Assembly (NCBI GenBank): GCA_017631275.1
Contig: JAGBTQ010000009.1
Span: forward strand, 1-64,000
Direction: 5' to 3'
Length of the DNA: 64,000 nucleotides
Source: Alistipes sp.
GTDB lineage: Bacteria > Bacteroidota > Bacteroidia > Bacteroidales > Rikenellaceae
The stretch's first letter is position 1; each line of letters begins with the position of its first letter. The translations under genes and the position numbers were made by a program. Below the pieces are notes generated by a model. That model was given only the letters and a program-made list of their open reading frames with translations, ran no database searches and was not told the DNA's origin. This document shows, piece after piece, positions 43,258-50,259 of this stretch.

Positions 43258-43812
43258 CTAATATCCTCGCTCTTTGGTGCGCACGGCGTACATCTTCTCT
43301 TTGATGCCGCCCTCCTTGCGGAATTTTTCTTCTATATAGTCGAGATACTTCTTTATAAGTGTGTCGGCTTGGCAGAGTAGCACAATAGCCATGTTAGCAA
43401 CAACTTCATCGGAACGTGTTTGCGCTAAACCCACAAAATAGTTTGGGTCATCGCTCGCTACACCTAGCTTGCGCATGGCTGCCACCTCCTCAGAGTCAGC
43501 GCCCCACAGCTGAAGCCCACGCACCCTAAGATAGTCTTTATAGTCTTCGTGCAGCTCTCGGAGACTGCCACGAGAGACATTAATCAGCTTTAACGCCATC
43601 TCGCACGACGATGCACCATCTACCGCACCCTCCACAATATTCTGCTTTCCGGAGCGTGCTGCTTGTATCATTTGGTCGTAGGTGCGGTCACGCTTATCGA
43701 TAAAGCGACTGCAGAAATGATATGTCAGGTCGTAGATAACAACGGCTTTCTTATAACTCAACAGTGTTTCGTAATTGTTGCCTTGTGATATGATGCGATC
43801 TGCCATTTTCAT
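43258..43812 (-). CDS. Four-helix-bundle protein (23S rRNA intervening-sequence type)
   Basis: 184 aa. The family pattern is clear: YDLTYHFCSRFI (27-38), QMIQAARSGKQNIVEGA (47-63) and LKLINVSRGSLRELHEDYKDYL (its start LKLINVSRGSL, about 74-84). The C-terminal 'suffix' region adds another helix pair. Proteins of this family were first seen inside 23S rRNA intervening sequences but are widely chromosomal in Bacteroidota. The biochemical role is unknown. It is preceded by a -7 box (43829-43836) and lies next to the repeat-rich region, with no rRNA gene nearby. Confidence 0.88.
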   Translation of the reverse strand: MKMADRIISQGNNYETLLSYKKAVVIYDLTYHFCSRFIDKRDRTYDQMIQAARSGKQNIVEGAVDGASSCEMALKLINVSRGSLRELHEDYKDYLRVRGLQLWGADSEEVAAMRKLGVASDDPNYFVGLAQTRSDEVVANMAIVLLCQADTLIKKYLDYIEEKFRKEGGIKEKMYAVRTKERGY

Positions 43813-43828
43813 TAGTTATTAGGTTACG

Positions 43829-43836
43829 CAAAAATA
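43829..43836 (-). promoter_or_regulatory. -7 promoter element of the four-helix-bundle gene
   Basis: TATTTTTG on the minus strand, 16 nt before the start codon. Confidence 0.55.
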
Positions 43837-43902
43837 ACTCAATATTTTTGTTTTGGCAAAAACCTTACGATTTTTTTAATTGGTCGAGAGGGTAGCCAAA
43901 CC

Positions 43903-43938
43903 CCCATTAATCCCATTAACCCTATCTTCCCTATTTTA
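43903..43938. repeat. 9-nt degenerate repeat (CCCATTAAT / CCTATCTTC)
   Basis: Four 9-mers (CCCATTAAT, CCCATTAAC, CCTATCTTC, CCTATTTTA). This is the complement-strand form of the ATAGGG family and lies between divergent genes. Confidence 0.75.
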
Positions 43939-43988
43939 ACCCTCTCTCTTTTATCCCGTCAAAACTTGCAATTTCGTATAATTATCAC

Positions 43989-43996
43989 TACATTTG
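43989..43996 (+). promoter_or_regulatory. -7 promoter element of the TPR / lumazine-synthase-like operon
   Basis: TACATTTG with a near-consensus CTTG 20 nt upstream, 58 nt before the TPR start. Confidence 0.65.
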
Positions 43997-44054
43997 CAGA
44001 TTGAAGTGATAAATACGCTGAACAATATAAAATAATTAAAATAAACTAACGACT

Positions 44055-44693
44055 ATGACAAACAATGTACAGACTCCACAGGAGGATCTAATGGTGGAGA
44101 CTAAGGGTAAGTTGGAGTTGTTCTTCGACAAGAATGGTAACAAGCTCCTCTGGACACTAATCATCGTAGGATTGGCACTTAGCGCTTTCTTTATCTTCAA
44201 GAACGTGCGCGACAACCGCAACCTTGCTAAGGAGCAGGCAGCAAGCGTGGCTGTGGCAGCTGAGCTCAACGGCGCAAACAGCGTAGAGGGCTTCGACAAG
44301 ATTCAGGCTGAGTACAAGGGTACTGAGGCAGCTAACAGCGCAGCATTCCTCGCAGCAGCAGCAGCTTTGCAGGCTGGCGACATCGAGAAGGCTGAGGCTG
44401 AGCTCGCAGCATACGCTCCAGCAGAGGGCGCTGCAGGCGAGATGCTCAACGCTAAGGTGTTGGGTCTCAAGGGCGACATCGCAGTGGAGAAGAACGACCT
44501 TCAGACAGCTGCTGAGCGCTTCGCAGAGGCTGCCGCAGCAAGCAACGACGAGCACACCTTCGTAACTTACACTAAGAAGCTTGCGTTGGTATACGAGGCT
44601 ATGGGCGACGAGGCTAAGGCACAGGAGTGCTACAAGAGCATCGTGGCTAAGTATCCTGCACAGGAGATGCAGATGGCTAAGTTTATCCGATAA
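44055..44693 (+). CDS. Membrane-anchored TPR protein
   Basis: 212 aa. A cytoplasmic N terminus, one membrane helix (about 31-48, LLWTLIIVGLALSAFFIF) and an Ala-rich helical periplasmic part with TPR-like pairs, for example AGDIEKAEAELAAYAPAEG and AMGDEAKAQECYKSIVAKYP. The layout resembles YfgM-type ancillary proteins of the secretion/envelope machinery. It is the first gene of a pair with the lumazine-synthase-like gene 20 nt downstream, an arrangement I recall (uncertainly) from Bacteroides genomes. Partner proteins are unknown. Confidence 0.8.
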   Translation: MTNNVQTPQEDLMVETKGKLELFFDKNGNKLLWTLIIVGLALSAFFIFKNVRDNRNLAKEQAASVAVAAELNGANSVEGFDKIQAEYKGTEAANSAAFLAAAAALQAGDIEKAEAELAAYAPAEGAAGEMLNAKVLGLKGDIAVEKNDLQTAAERFAEAAAASNDEHTFVTYTKKLALVYEAMGDEAKAQECYKSIVAKYPAQEMQMAKFIR

Positions 44694-44713
44694 GCAACAG
44701 CACTAGCAGTAGT

Positions 44714-45145
44714 ATGCAGGAGCCCTTTGTTGAGATTACCGAGCTCTCGGCGGTGAACATGCGCATAGGCGTGATCATCGTGCGTGACTACGACGACTTC
44801 GCAGAGCAACACCTCGAGAAGTTCGTAGATTCGCTAACCTCGATGGGCTGTCAGCCACAAAACATCGTGATACGCCGTGTGCCATCGCTACACGACATAA
44901 TCATAATGTTGCAGTTCTATGCGCAGTATACCGATGTCGATGGCGTGGTGGTGCTAGCACCCGAAAACCGCGTGATGGGCGTGCTGTCGCTCATGAACGG
45001 CATCGTGCATGTGCAGACACACTGGAACATGGTGGTGTCGATAGGTGGTGCTGAGCGTGCCGAAGATGTGGTGACGATGTTGTCGATACAGAATGAGATG
45101 GAGGCGGAGGCGGTTGAGCTAGTTTCGCAGGAGAACTTTTCGTAG
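44714..45145 (+). CDS. Divergent lumazine-synthase-like protein (RibH fold, probably inactive)
   Basis: 143 aa, the length of RibH. The first two thirds align by eye with 6,7-dimethyl-8-ribityllumazine synthase: NMRIGVIIVRDYDDF (15-29) matches the NMKFGIVV start, then LEKFVDSLTSMGC, NIVIRRVPS where RibH has VxxVPGAFE, and TDVDGVVVLAP where RibH has DAVIxLGxVIxG. The catalytic region is changed: the GAFE loop reads SLHD and the T-P-H-F/Y segment with the catalytic His is missing, shortening the loop by about six residues. It may be a regulatory or structural paralogue. It lies 20 nt after the TPR gene and is followed by a terminator. Confidence 0.6.
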   Translation: MQEPFVEITELSAVNMRIGVIIVRDYDDFAEQHLEKFVDSLTSMGCQPQNIVIRRVPSLHDIIIMLQFYAQYTDVDGVVVLAPENRVMGVLSLMNGIVHVQTHWNMVVSIGGAERAEDVVTMLSIQNEMEAEAVELVSQENFS

Positions 45146-45188
45146 CTTGTCATGATAACGGCACAGCTACTGCCGCTAACAAAATTTA

Positions 45189-45230
45189 AGGGACTGTCTA
45201 ACGTTAATGTTGGGCGGTCCCTATTTTTTT
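45189..45230 (+). terminator. Terminator after the lumazine-synthase-like gene
   Basis: AGGGAC pairs with GTCCCT (45189-45194 with 45217-45222) around a 22-nt loop, followed by ATTTTTTT. Confidence 0.75.
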
Positions 45231-45277
45231 GGTGCATATTTAGCCGTTGCGGATTTCGCTATTCGTAATTTTTTTCG

Positions 45278-45285
45278 TACCTTTG
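45278..45285 (+). promoter_or_regulatory. -7 promoter element right before the hydrolase start
   Basis: TACCTTTG ends only five bases before the ATG at 45291, with TTTC 20 nt upstream. Transcription would start at or within a few bases of the start codon. Confidence 0.6.
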
Positions 45286-45290
45286 CCCTT

Positions 45291-46052
45291 ATGGAGGCAC
45301 GTTATACATACGACAATATCGAGCTTGCCTATACTATTGAGGGTGAGGGAGATACGATAATTCTACTACACGGATGGGGCTGCGACCACAACATCTGGAA
45401 GGCAACCTCGGAGCTGCTGCGCAACCATTTTAGGGTGGTGGCAGTAGATTTTGCGGGCTTTGGTCTTAGCGCCGAGCCTCGTGACGTGTGGGGCGTTGAG
45501 GAGTACACCCGCTCGATAGAGGCGCTCGTCGAGCACCTCGGCGTGGAAAAGCCAACGCTCGTGGGCCACTCGTTTGGTGGTCGTGTGTCGATACTCTATG
45601 CCTCGCGCAACAGCGTGGAGCGCATAGTGCTCACCGACGCCGCTGGAGTGAAGCCACGACGCACACTCTCGTACTACCGCAAGGTATATACCTTCAAGCT
45701 GATGAAAAAGCTACTACCAGCGCTCATCGGCAAGCAGAAGGCGCAGATGCTCATCGAGCAGCGCCGAGCAAAGGCTGGCTCGTCGGACTACAACCGTGCA
45801 ACGCCAATGATGCGTGCTATCCTCTCGAAGTGTGTGAACGAGGACCTATGTCACGTGATGCCCAAAATATCTGCCCCCGTGCTACTCTTCTGGGGCGACA
45901 TGGACACAGCAACACCCCTCGCTGATGCTAAGCGCATGGAGCGTCTGATGTCCGATGCGGGGCTTGTGGTGGCCAAGGGTGCAGGTCACTTTGCCATGTT
46001 GGAGCAGGCGGAGTTGTGGCAGGCATCGCTAAAGTCGTTTCTTAAAATCTAA
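45291..46052 (+). CDS. Alpha/beta hydrolase
   Basis: 253 aa with no signal peptide. The oxyanion motif is LLHGWGCD (about 25-32), the nucleophile elbow GHSFGG (Ser about 92), the acid in FWGDMDTATP and the His in GAGHFAMLE. Family members are esterases, lipases or C-C hydrolases; the substrate is unknown. The start is ATG 45291, because an earlier in-frame ATG (45207) lies upstream of the -7 box. It is followed after 7 nt by a MurF-like ligase gene and then ddl, so a role in cell-wall precursor or lipid metabolism is possible by position. Confidence 0.85.
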   Translation: MEARYTYDNIELAYTIEGEGDTIILLHGWGCDHNIWKATSELLRNHFRVVAVDFAGFGLSAEPRDVWGVEEYTRSIEALVEHLGVEKPTLVGHSFGGRVSILYASRNSVERIVLTDAAGVKPRRTLSYYRKVYTFKLMKKLLPALIGKQKAQMLIEQRRAKAGSSDYNRATPMMRAILSKCVNEDLCHVMPKISAPVLLFWGDMDTATPLADAKRMERLMSDAGLVVAKGAGHFAMLEQAELWQASLKSFLKI

Positions 46053-46059
46053 GTAAGCA

Positions 46060-47619
46060 ATGAGCACAACACTACATATATTTACCCTCGTGTGGCTTGC
46101 ATATCTTCTGGCAGCAATGCGCTACTCGGTGCAGATGTTCCAGCAGAACAGCTACCGTGTGGAGCGCTACAACCGCTGGCTAAAGCAGACGGGGGAGTGG
46201 TACTCGCGCATGAACCTCGTGGCTATACTCGCTGCGCTATGCTTTGTGTTTACCTCACACGTAGCAGCACTCGCCATATTCGGCGCGTGGATGTTGGTGA
46301 TTGCCGTTGCCGAGATTTCGATAAAGTATAAGATACCTATCGCCTACACAATGCGTGTTAAGCGTCTGTTTATCACACGCTTACTATTTACATTTGCAGT
46401 AATTGCACTTGTGCACATCTACGCCGTGGAATATACCCTCATGGCGATGATGCTCCTTGCGCTCGACTACTGGACAATACTTGCCAACCTCATAAACCGA
46501 CCTTTAGAGGCGGCTATCACACGCTGGTACTACAACGATGCTAAGCGCATACTACGCTCGATGCCACACCTCAAGATTATCGGCATCACAGGTAGCTTCG
46601 GCAAGACATCGACAAAGAATTTCTTGTATCGAGTGCTATCCGAGAAGTACAACGTGCTGATGACGCCGGGCAACTTCAACACTACGCTTGGCGTGGTACG
46701 CACCGTGCGTGAGCACCTTAAGCCCCACCACGAGGTATTTATTGTGGAGATGGGTGCTAAGCAGCGTGGCGACATCAAGGAGATTTGCGACCTGGTATGT
46801 CCCGAGATGGGTATTGTGACCTCCGTAGGCGAGATGCACCTCGAGACATTTGGCTCGGTGGAGAGCGTGGCGCGCACAAAGTTTGAGCTTATCGAGGCAC
46901 TGCCCGATGGTGGCTTTGGCGTGGTGAACGTCGATTCTGAGGCGGCATACAACTACCTTAAAACATCGGGTACGAAGGCTGCGACATATGGCATTGACAA
47001 CCTTGATGCTGAGTATAGAGCCGTGAATATCAAGTATTTGCCCAATGAGACAAAGTTTGATGTAAAGCGTGGCGATGAGCTTGTTGAAGGTTTTGCTACA
47101 CATATCCTTGGTCGCGGTAACATCCTCAATATCCTTGGTGCGTTGGCTATTGCCGAGAGGCTTGGTGTCAGTGTGGAGGGCCAGCGACGTGCTGTGCGCC
47201 AGATCGAGCAGATTGAGCACCGCCTAAGCATGCGACGTAATGGTGGCATTGTAATCCTTGACGATGCCTACAACTCGAACCCTACGGGTGCCCGCATGGC
47301 ATTGGAGGTGTTGTCGGGCTTTGTGACTACGGGCAAGCGCTATGTCGTAACGCCAGGCTTCGTGGAGATGGGCTCGAAGCAGTTTGATAACAATAAGCAG
47401 TTTGGCGATGATATAGCTTTGGCACGCCCTGATAGGGTATTTGTCGTTAACGAGGTAAACCGTAAGGCTATCACCGAGGGCTTGGCGCGTGGTGGCTATC
47501 CCGAGGCTCAGGTGAGCTGCGTGGCATCGTTCAACGAGGCTATGGCGGAGCTACAGCCACAGCTTAAGGCGGGCGACGTGGTGCTCTATGAGAACGATCT
47601 TCCCGACTCATTTAAATAA
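46060..47619 (+). CDS. MurF-like Mur ligase with N-terminal membrane domain
   Basis: 519 aa. An N-terminal membrane part has four hydrophobic stretches (about 2-20, 52-70, 72-90 and 108-148). The Mur ligase part follows with P-loop GITGSFGKTSTK (about 171-182), PGNFNTTLGVVRTV, EMGAKQRGDI, TSVGEMHLETFGS and DDAYNSNPTGARMAL, the MurF order. It joins a D-Ala-D-Ala-type dipeptide to a UDP-MurNAc-peptide or related precursor. Ordinary MurF is soluble and about 430-460 aa, so the membrane anchor is notable. ddl lies 30 nt downstream, which supplies the dipeptide. It could be the sole MurF or a second, specialised one. Confidence 0.85.
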   Translation: MSTTLHIFTLVWLAYLLAAMRYSVQMFQQNSYRVERYNRWLKQTGEWYSRMNLVAILAALCFVFTSHVAALAIFGAWMLVIAVAEISIKYKIPIAYTMRVKRLFITRLLFTFAVIALVHIYAVEYTLMAMMLLALDYWTILANLINRPLEAAITRWYYNDAKRILRSMPHLKIIGITGSFGKTSTKNFLYRVLSEKYNVLMTPGNFNTTLGVVRTVREHLKPHHEVFIVEMGAKQRGDIKEICDLVCPEMGIVTSVGEMHLETFGSVESVARTKFELIEALPDGGFGVVNVDSEAAYNYLKTSGTKAATYGIDNLDAEYRAVNIKYLPNETKFDVKRGDELVEGFATHILGRGNILNILGALAIAERLGVSVEGQRRAVRQIEQIEHRLSMRRNGGIVILDDAYNSNPTGARMALEVLSGFVTTGKRYVVTPGFVEMGSKQFDNNKQFGDDIALARPDRVFVVNEVNRKAITEGLARGGYPEAQVSCVASFNEAMAELQPQLKAGDVVLYENDLPDSFK

Positions 47620-47649
47620 TAAAGCTTATAACAAAAAAAACTAAATATA

Positions 47650-48843
47650 ATGAAGATTAACGTAGGTGTAATTTTTGGTGGCCGTTCTGTTGAGAACGAG
47701 ATTTCGGTAATCACAGCGGCACAGACTATGGCAGCGATGAACGAGGAGAAGTATAACATCGTGCCTATCTACATTTCGAAGGAGGGCCACTGGTATACTG
47801 GCGATAAGCTCCGCACAACAGACAACTATCGCGACCTAAAGACGTTGCTTAGCTCAGTGACTGAGGTGTACTTCCGTCCAGTGTTTGGCGATAACAACCT
47901 CTACAAGGTGCGTAAGCCTCTGTTCGGTAGTGACGTTGTGACTAAGATTGATGTTATCCTCCCATGTCTTCACGGTACATCGGGCGAGGACGGCTCGTTC
48001 CAGGGTCTTATCGAGATGACCGGTATCCCTTATGCTTGTCCTAACACGCTTGCTTCGGCAAATGGTATGGATAAGATTACCATGAAGATGATTCTTAAAG
48101 AGAGCGGCATTCCTGTTGTTGACTATGCATGGTTCTCAGACAAGGAGTGGTTGTCGGAGCGTGAGGGCTGCATCGAGCGCTCAGAGAAGCTCAGCTACCC
48201 ACTTATCGTGAAGCCAGCAAACCTCGGCTCGTCGGTAGGTATCAAGGCGGTGCACAACCGTGAGGAGCTCGTAGATGCTGTGGATAACGCCATTAAGTAC
48301 TCTAAGCGTATCATCGTCGAGCGCCTTGTTGAGAAGCTTAAGGAGATTAACTGCTCTGTTCTTGGCGACTACTACGACTGCGAGGCTTCGGTATGCGAGG
48401 CTCCAGTGCGCTCGGGCGAGATTCTTAGCTACGAGGATAAGTACTTGGGTGGTGGCAAGAACAAGCCATCGGAGGGTATGCACTCTACTGTGCGCGAGAT
48501 TCCTGCACGCCTACCAGAGGATGTTACTGCATTTATTCGTAAGACCGCTTGCGAGACCTTCCGTGTGTTGTCATGTGATGGCGTATCGCGCATCGACTTT
48601 ATGATTGACGAGGCTACGGGCGACATCTTCGTTAACGAGATCAACACTATCCCTGGCTCGTTGTCATTCTACTTGTGGGAGGCTACAGGCGTTAAGTTCG
48701 ACGAGCTTGTTGACCGCCTCATCGCCGTTGCCTTTAAGCGTAAGCGCGACTCTGAGTTTAAGACAACAAGCTACTCGGAGAATATTTTTGCTTACCAGGC
48801 TAAGCATGGCGCAAAATTTGGCGGTTCAAAGGGTGCTAAGTAG
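47650..48843 (+). CDS. ddl: D-alanine--D-alanine ligase
   Basis: 397 aa ATP-grasp enzyme that makes D-Ala-D-Ala in the cytoplasm. Motifs: VGVIFGGRSVENEISV (5-20), LPCLHGTSGEDGSFQG (about 104-119), KPANLGSSVGIKAV (about 185-198), and metal-binding RIDFMIDEATGDIFVNEIN (about 317-335) with NTIPGSLSFYLWE. The length exceeds E. coli DdlB (306 aa) because of insertions in the middle domain and a Lys-rich C-terminal tail. It sits in a plus-strand run with the MurF-like gene before it and radical SAM gene 23 nt after it. Confidence 0.93.
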   Translation: MKINVGVIFGGRSVENEISVITAAQTMAAMNEEKYNIVPIYISKEGHWYTGDKLRTTDNYRDLKTLLSSVTEVYFRPVFGDNNLYKVRKPLFGSDVVTKIDVILPCLHGTSGEDGSFQGLIEMTGIPYACPNTLASANGMDKITMKMILKESGIPVVDYAWFSDKEWLSEREGCIERSEKLSYPLIVKPANLGSSVGIKAVHNREELVDAVDNAIKYSKRIIVERLVEKLKEINCSVLGDYYDCEASVCEAPVRSGEILSYEDKYLGGGKNKPSEGMHSTVREIPARLPEDVTAFIRKTACETFRVLSCDGVSRIDFMIDEATGDIFVNEINTIPGSLSFYLWEATGVKFDELVDRLIAVAFKRKRDSEFKTTSYSENIFAYQAKHGAKFGGSKGAK

Positions 48844-48866
48844 TAACCTTGTAACAACCTAAAACA

Positions 48867-49637
48867 ATGACTGCACTATATAACAACATAATATTTGGTC
48901 CTGTACGCTCACGTCGCTTGGGCATTTCGCTCGGTGTAAACCTACTCCCTGTCGAGAGCAAGCTATGTAGTTTCGACTGCATCTATTGTGAATGTGGCTG
49001 GAATGATGAGCACCCTGGCAAGCGCCGCTTTAATGCTCGCGAGGATGTGCGCGATATGCTCGATAAGACGCTTGAGCGCATGGTTTCGGAGGGCACACCT
49101 CCCGATGTAATCACCTTTGCGGGCAATGGCGAGCCTACGCTCCACCCCGATTTCGAGAGTATCATCGACGATACTATCGCTCTTCGTGACAAGCACTGCC
49201 CCGCAGCTAAGGTTTCGGTGCTATCGAATGCTACGCAGATTCACCGTGAGGATGTGTGCCGTGCGCTACGCCGCGTGGATAACAACATCCTTAAGCTCGA
49301 TTCAGCTTTCGATGCCACCGTTCAGCTTATGAACAAGCCACAGGGCAACTACACCGTGGCACAGCAGGTTGAGATGATGATGGCGTTTAATGGTGAGCTT
49401 ATCGTGCAGACTATGTTCCTTCGTGGCGAATACCTAGGTCAGAAGGTTGACAATACAACGCCCGAGGAGGTTGAGGCATGGCTCAAACTCATCGCCGAGA
49501 TTAAGCCTAAGCAGGTTATGGTCTACTCGCTTGACCGCGACACCCCTTGTCAGACTATCACCAAGGTCGAAAAGGAGGAGCTTCGCAAAATTGCCGATAG
49601 GGTAGAGGCGTTGGGCATTGCAGTATCTGTTGCGTAA
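48867..49637 (+). CDS. Radical SAM protein
   Basis: 256 aa. The [4Fe-4S] motif CSFDCIYC (33-40) and nearby FGPVRSRRLGISLGVNLLP place it with the COG0731-like group. FAGNGEPTLHPD is the GGE-like SAM-binding motif (about 84-95), and later LSNATQIHREDV and LDSAF fit the barrel. The reaction is unknown; related proteins are annotated as Fe-S oxidoreductases, some implicated in tRNA or metal-centre chemistry. There is no SPASM or B12 domain. It lies between ddl and a DUF3127 gene. Confidence 0.88.
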   Translation: MTALYNNIIFGPVRSRRLGISLGVNLLPVESKLCSFDCIYCECGWNDEHPGKRRFNAREDVRDMLDKTLERMVSEGTPPDVITFAGNGEPTLHPDFESIIDDTIALRDKHCPAAKVSVLSNATQIHREDVCRALRRVDNNILKLDSAFDATVQLMNKPQGNYTVAQQVEMMMAFNGELIVQTMFLRGEYLGQKVDNTTPEEVEAWLKLIAEIKPKQVMVYSLDRDTPCQTITKVEKEELRKIADRVEALGIAVSVA

Positions 49638-49658
49638 TTATCAAAAACTTAAATAGAG

Positions 49659-50027
49659 ATGGAATTTGAAGGTAGAGTATTAGAGATTCTCCCAGCTGTT
49701 ACGGGTCAGTCGGCACGTGGCACGTGGGAGCGTCAGATAGTGGTTTTCGAGCAGCCAAACAAGCAGTATGGCAAGGAGATAGCTGTAACGTTTATGAATA
49801 AGGGTCAGGATGTTGCTTCGTTGCGCATTGGCGAGCTATATACCGTGTCGTTCGACATCGAGTCGCGCAAGTATCAGGACCGCTGGTACACCGACGTGCG
49901 TGCATGGCGCATTCAGCCTGTGCAGTCGCAGCCAGTGCCACCAGCTGTGGATATGCCTCCATTTGTTGAGGAGCCACAGCCAGCCTATTCAGCAGGTGCG
50001 GGTGTTATCGACGATATGCCTTTCTAA
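49659..50027 (+). CDS. DUF3127 protein (OB-fold-like)
   Basis: 122 aa. The N-terminal 85 residues match the DUF3127 pattern seen in Bacteroidota: EFEGRVLEILPAVTGQSARG, WERQIVVFE and IGELYTVSFDIESRKYQDRW-type strands (first parts given). The tail from about 90 is Pro/Gln-rich and ends in acidic DDMPF, like SSB tails that end DDxPF. This suggests an SSB-related OB fold with a protein-recruiting tip; function is not established. It is the last gene of the run, 21 nt after the radical SAM gene, before a very strong terminator. Confidence 0.85.
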   Translation: MEFEGRVLEILPAVTGQSARGTWERQIVVFEQPNKQYGKEIAVTFMNKGQDVASLRIGELYTVSFDIESRKYQDRWYTDVRAWRIQPVQSQPVPPAVDMPPFVEEPQPAYSAGAGVIDDMPF

Positions 50028-50062
50028 TAGTAAAATAGGTCGGTTGTGCTAGCAGTACAACC

Positions 50063-50107
50063 AAAATGAATATAGGGTAACCACTCGGTTACCCTATATT
50101 CATTTTT
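50063..50107 (+). terminator. Strong bidirectional terminator after the DUF3127 gene
   Basis: A perfect 20-bp stem (50063-50082 with 50087-50106) with loop ACTC. A and T runs at both ends let it act on either strand. It separates the plus-strand run from the minus-strand fimbria-like operon. Confidence 0.92.
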
Positions 50108-50176
50108 GGCGCTGACTGAGCGCTTTGCTTGGCTGTTGTTGTTCGCCTATGTTGTCTGACTTTTGGTCTTATTAGT

Positions 50177-50206
50177 GAGTATAGGTCCGATCAAGGACCT
50201 ATACTC
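50177..50206 (-). repeat. Duplicated 30-nt hairpin, copy 1
   Basis: GAGTATAGGTCC/GGACCTATACTC, a perfect 12-bp stem with a 6-nt loop, followed on the plus strand by TGTTTGGGGGAATC. It lies 53 nt after the stop of the last operon gene. A near-identical copy is at 56353-56382. Confidence 0.9.
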
Positions 50207-50259
50207 TGTTTGGGGGAATCTTCTGAGCAAATGGGAGAATTACTCAGAAGCTGGGGAAT

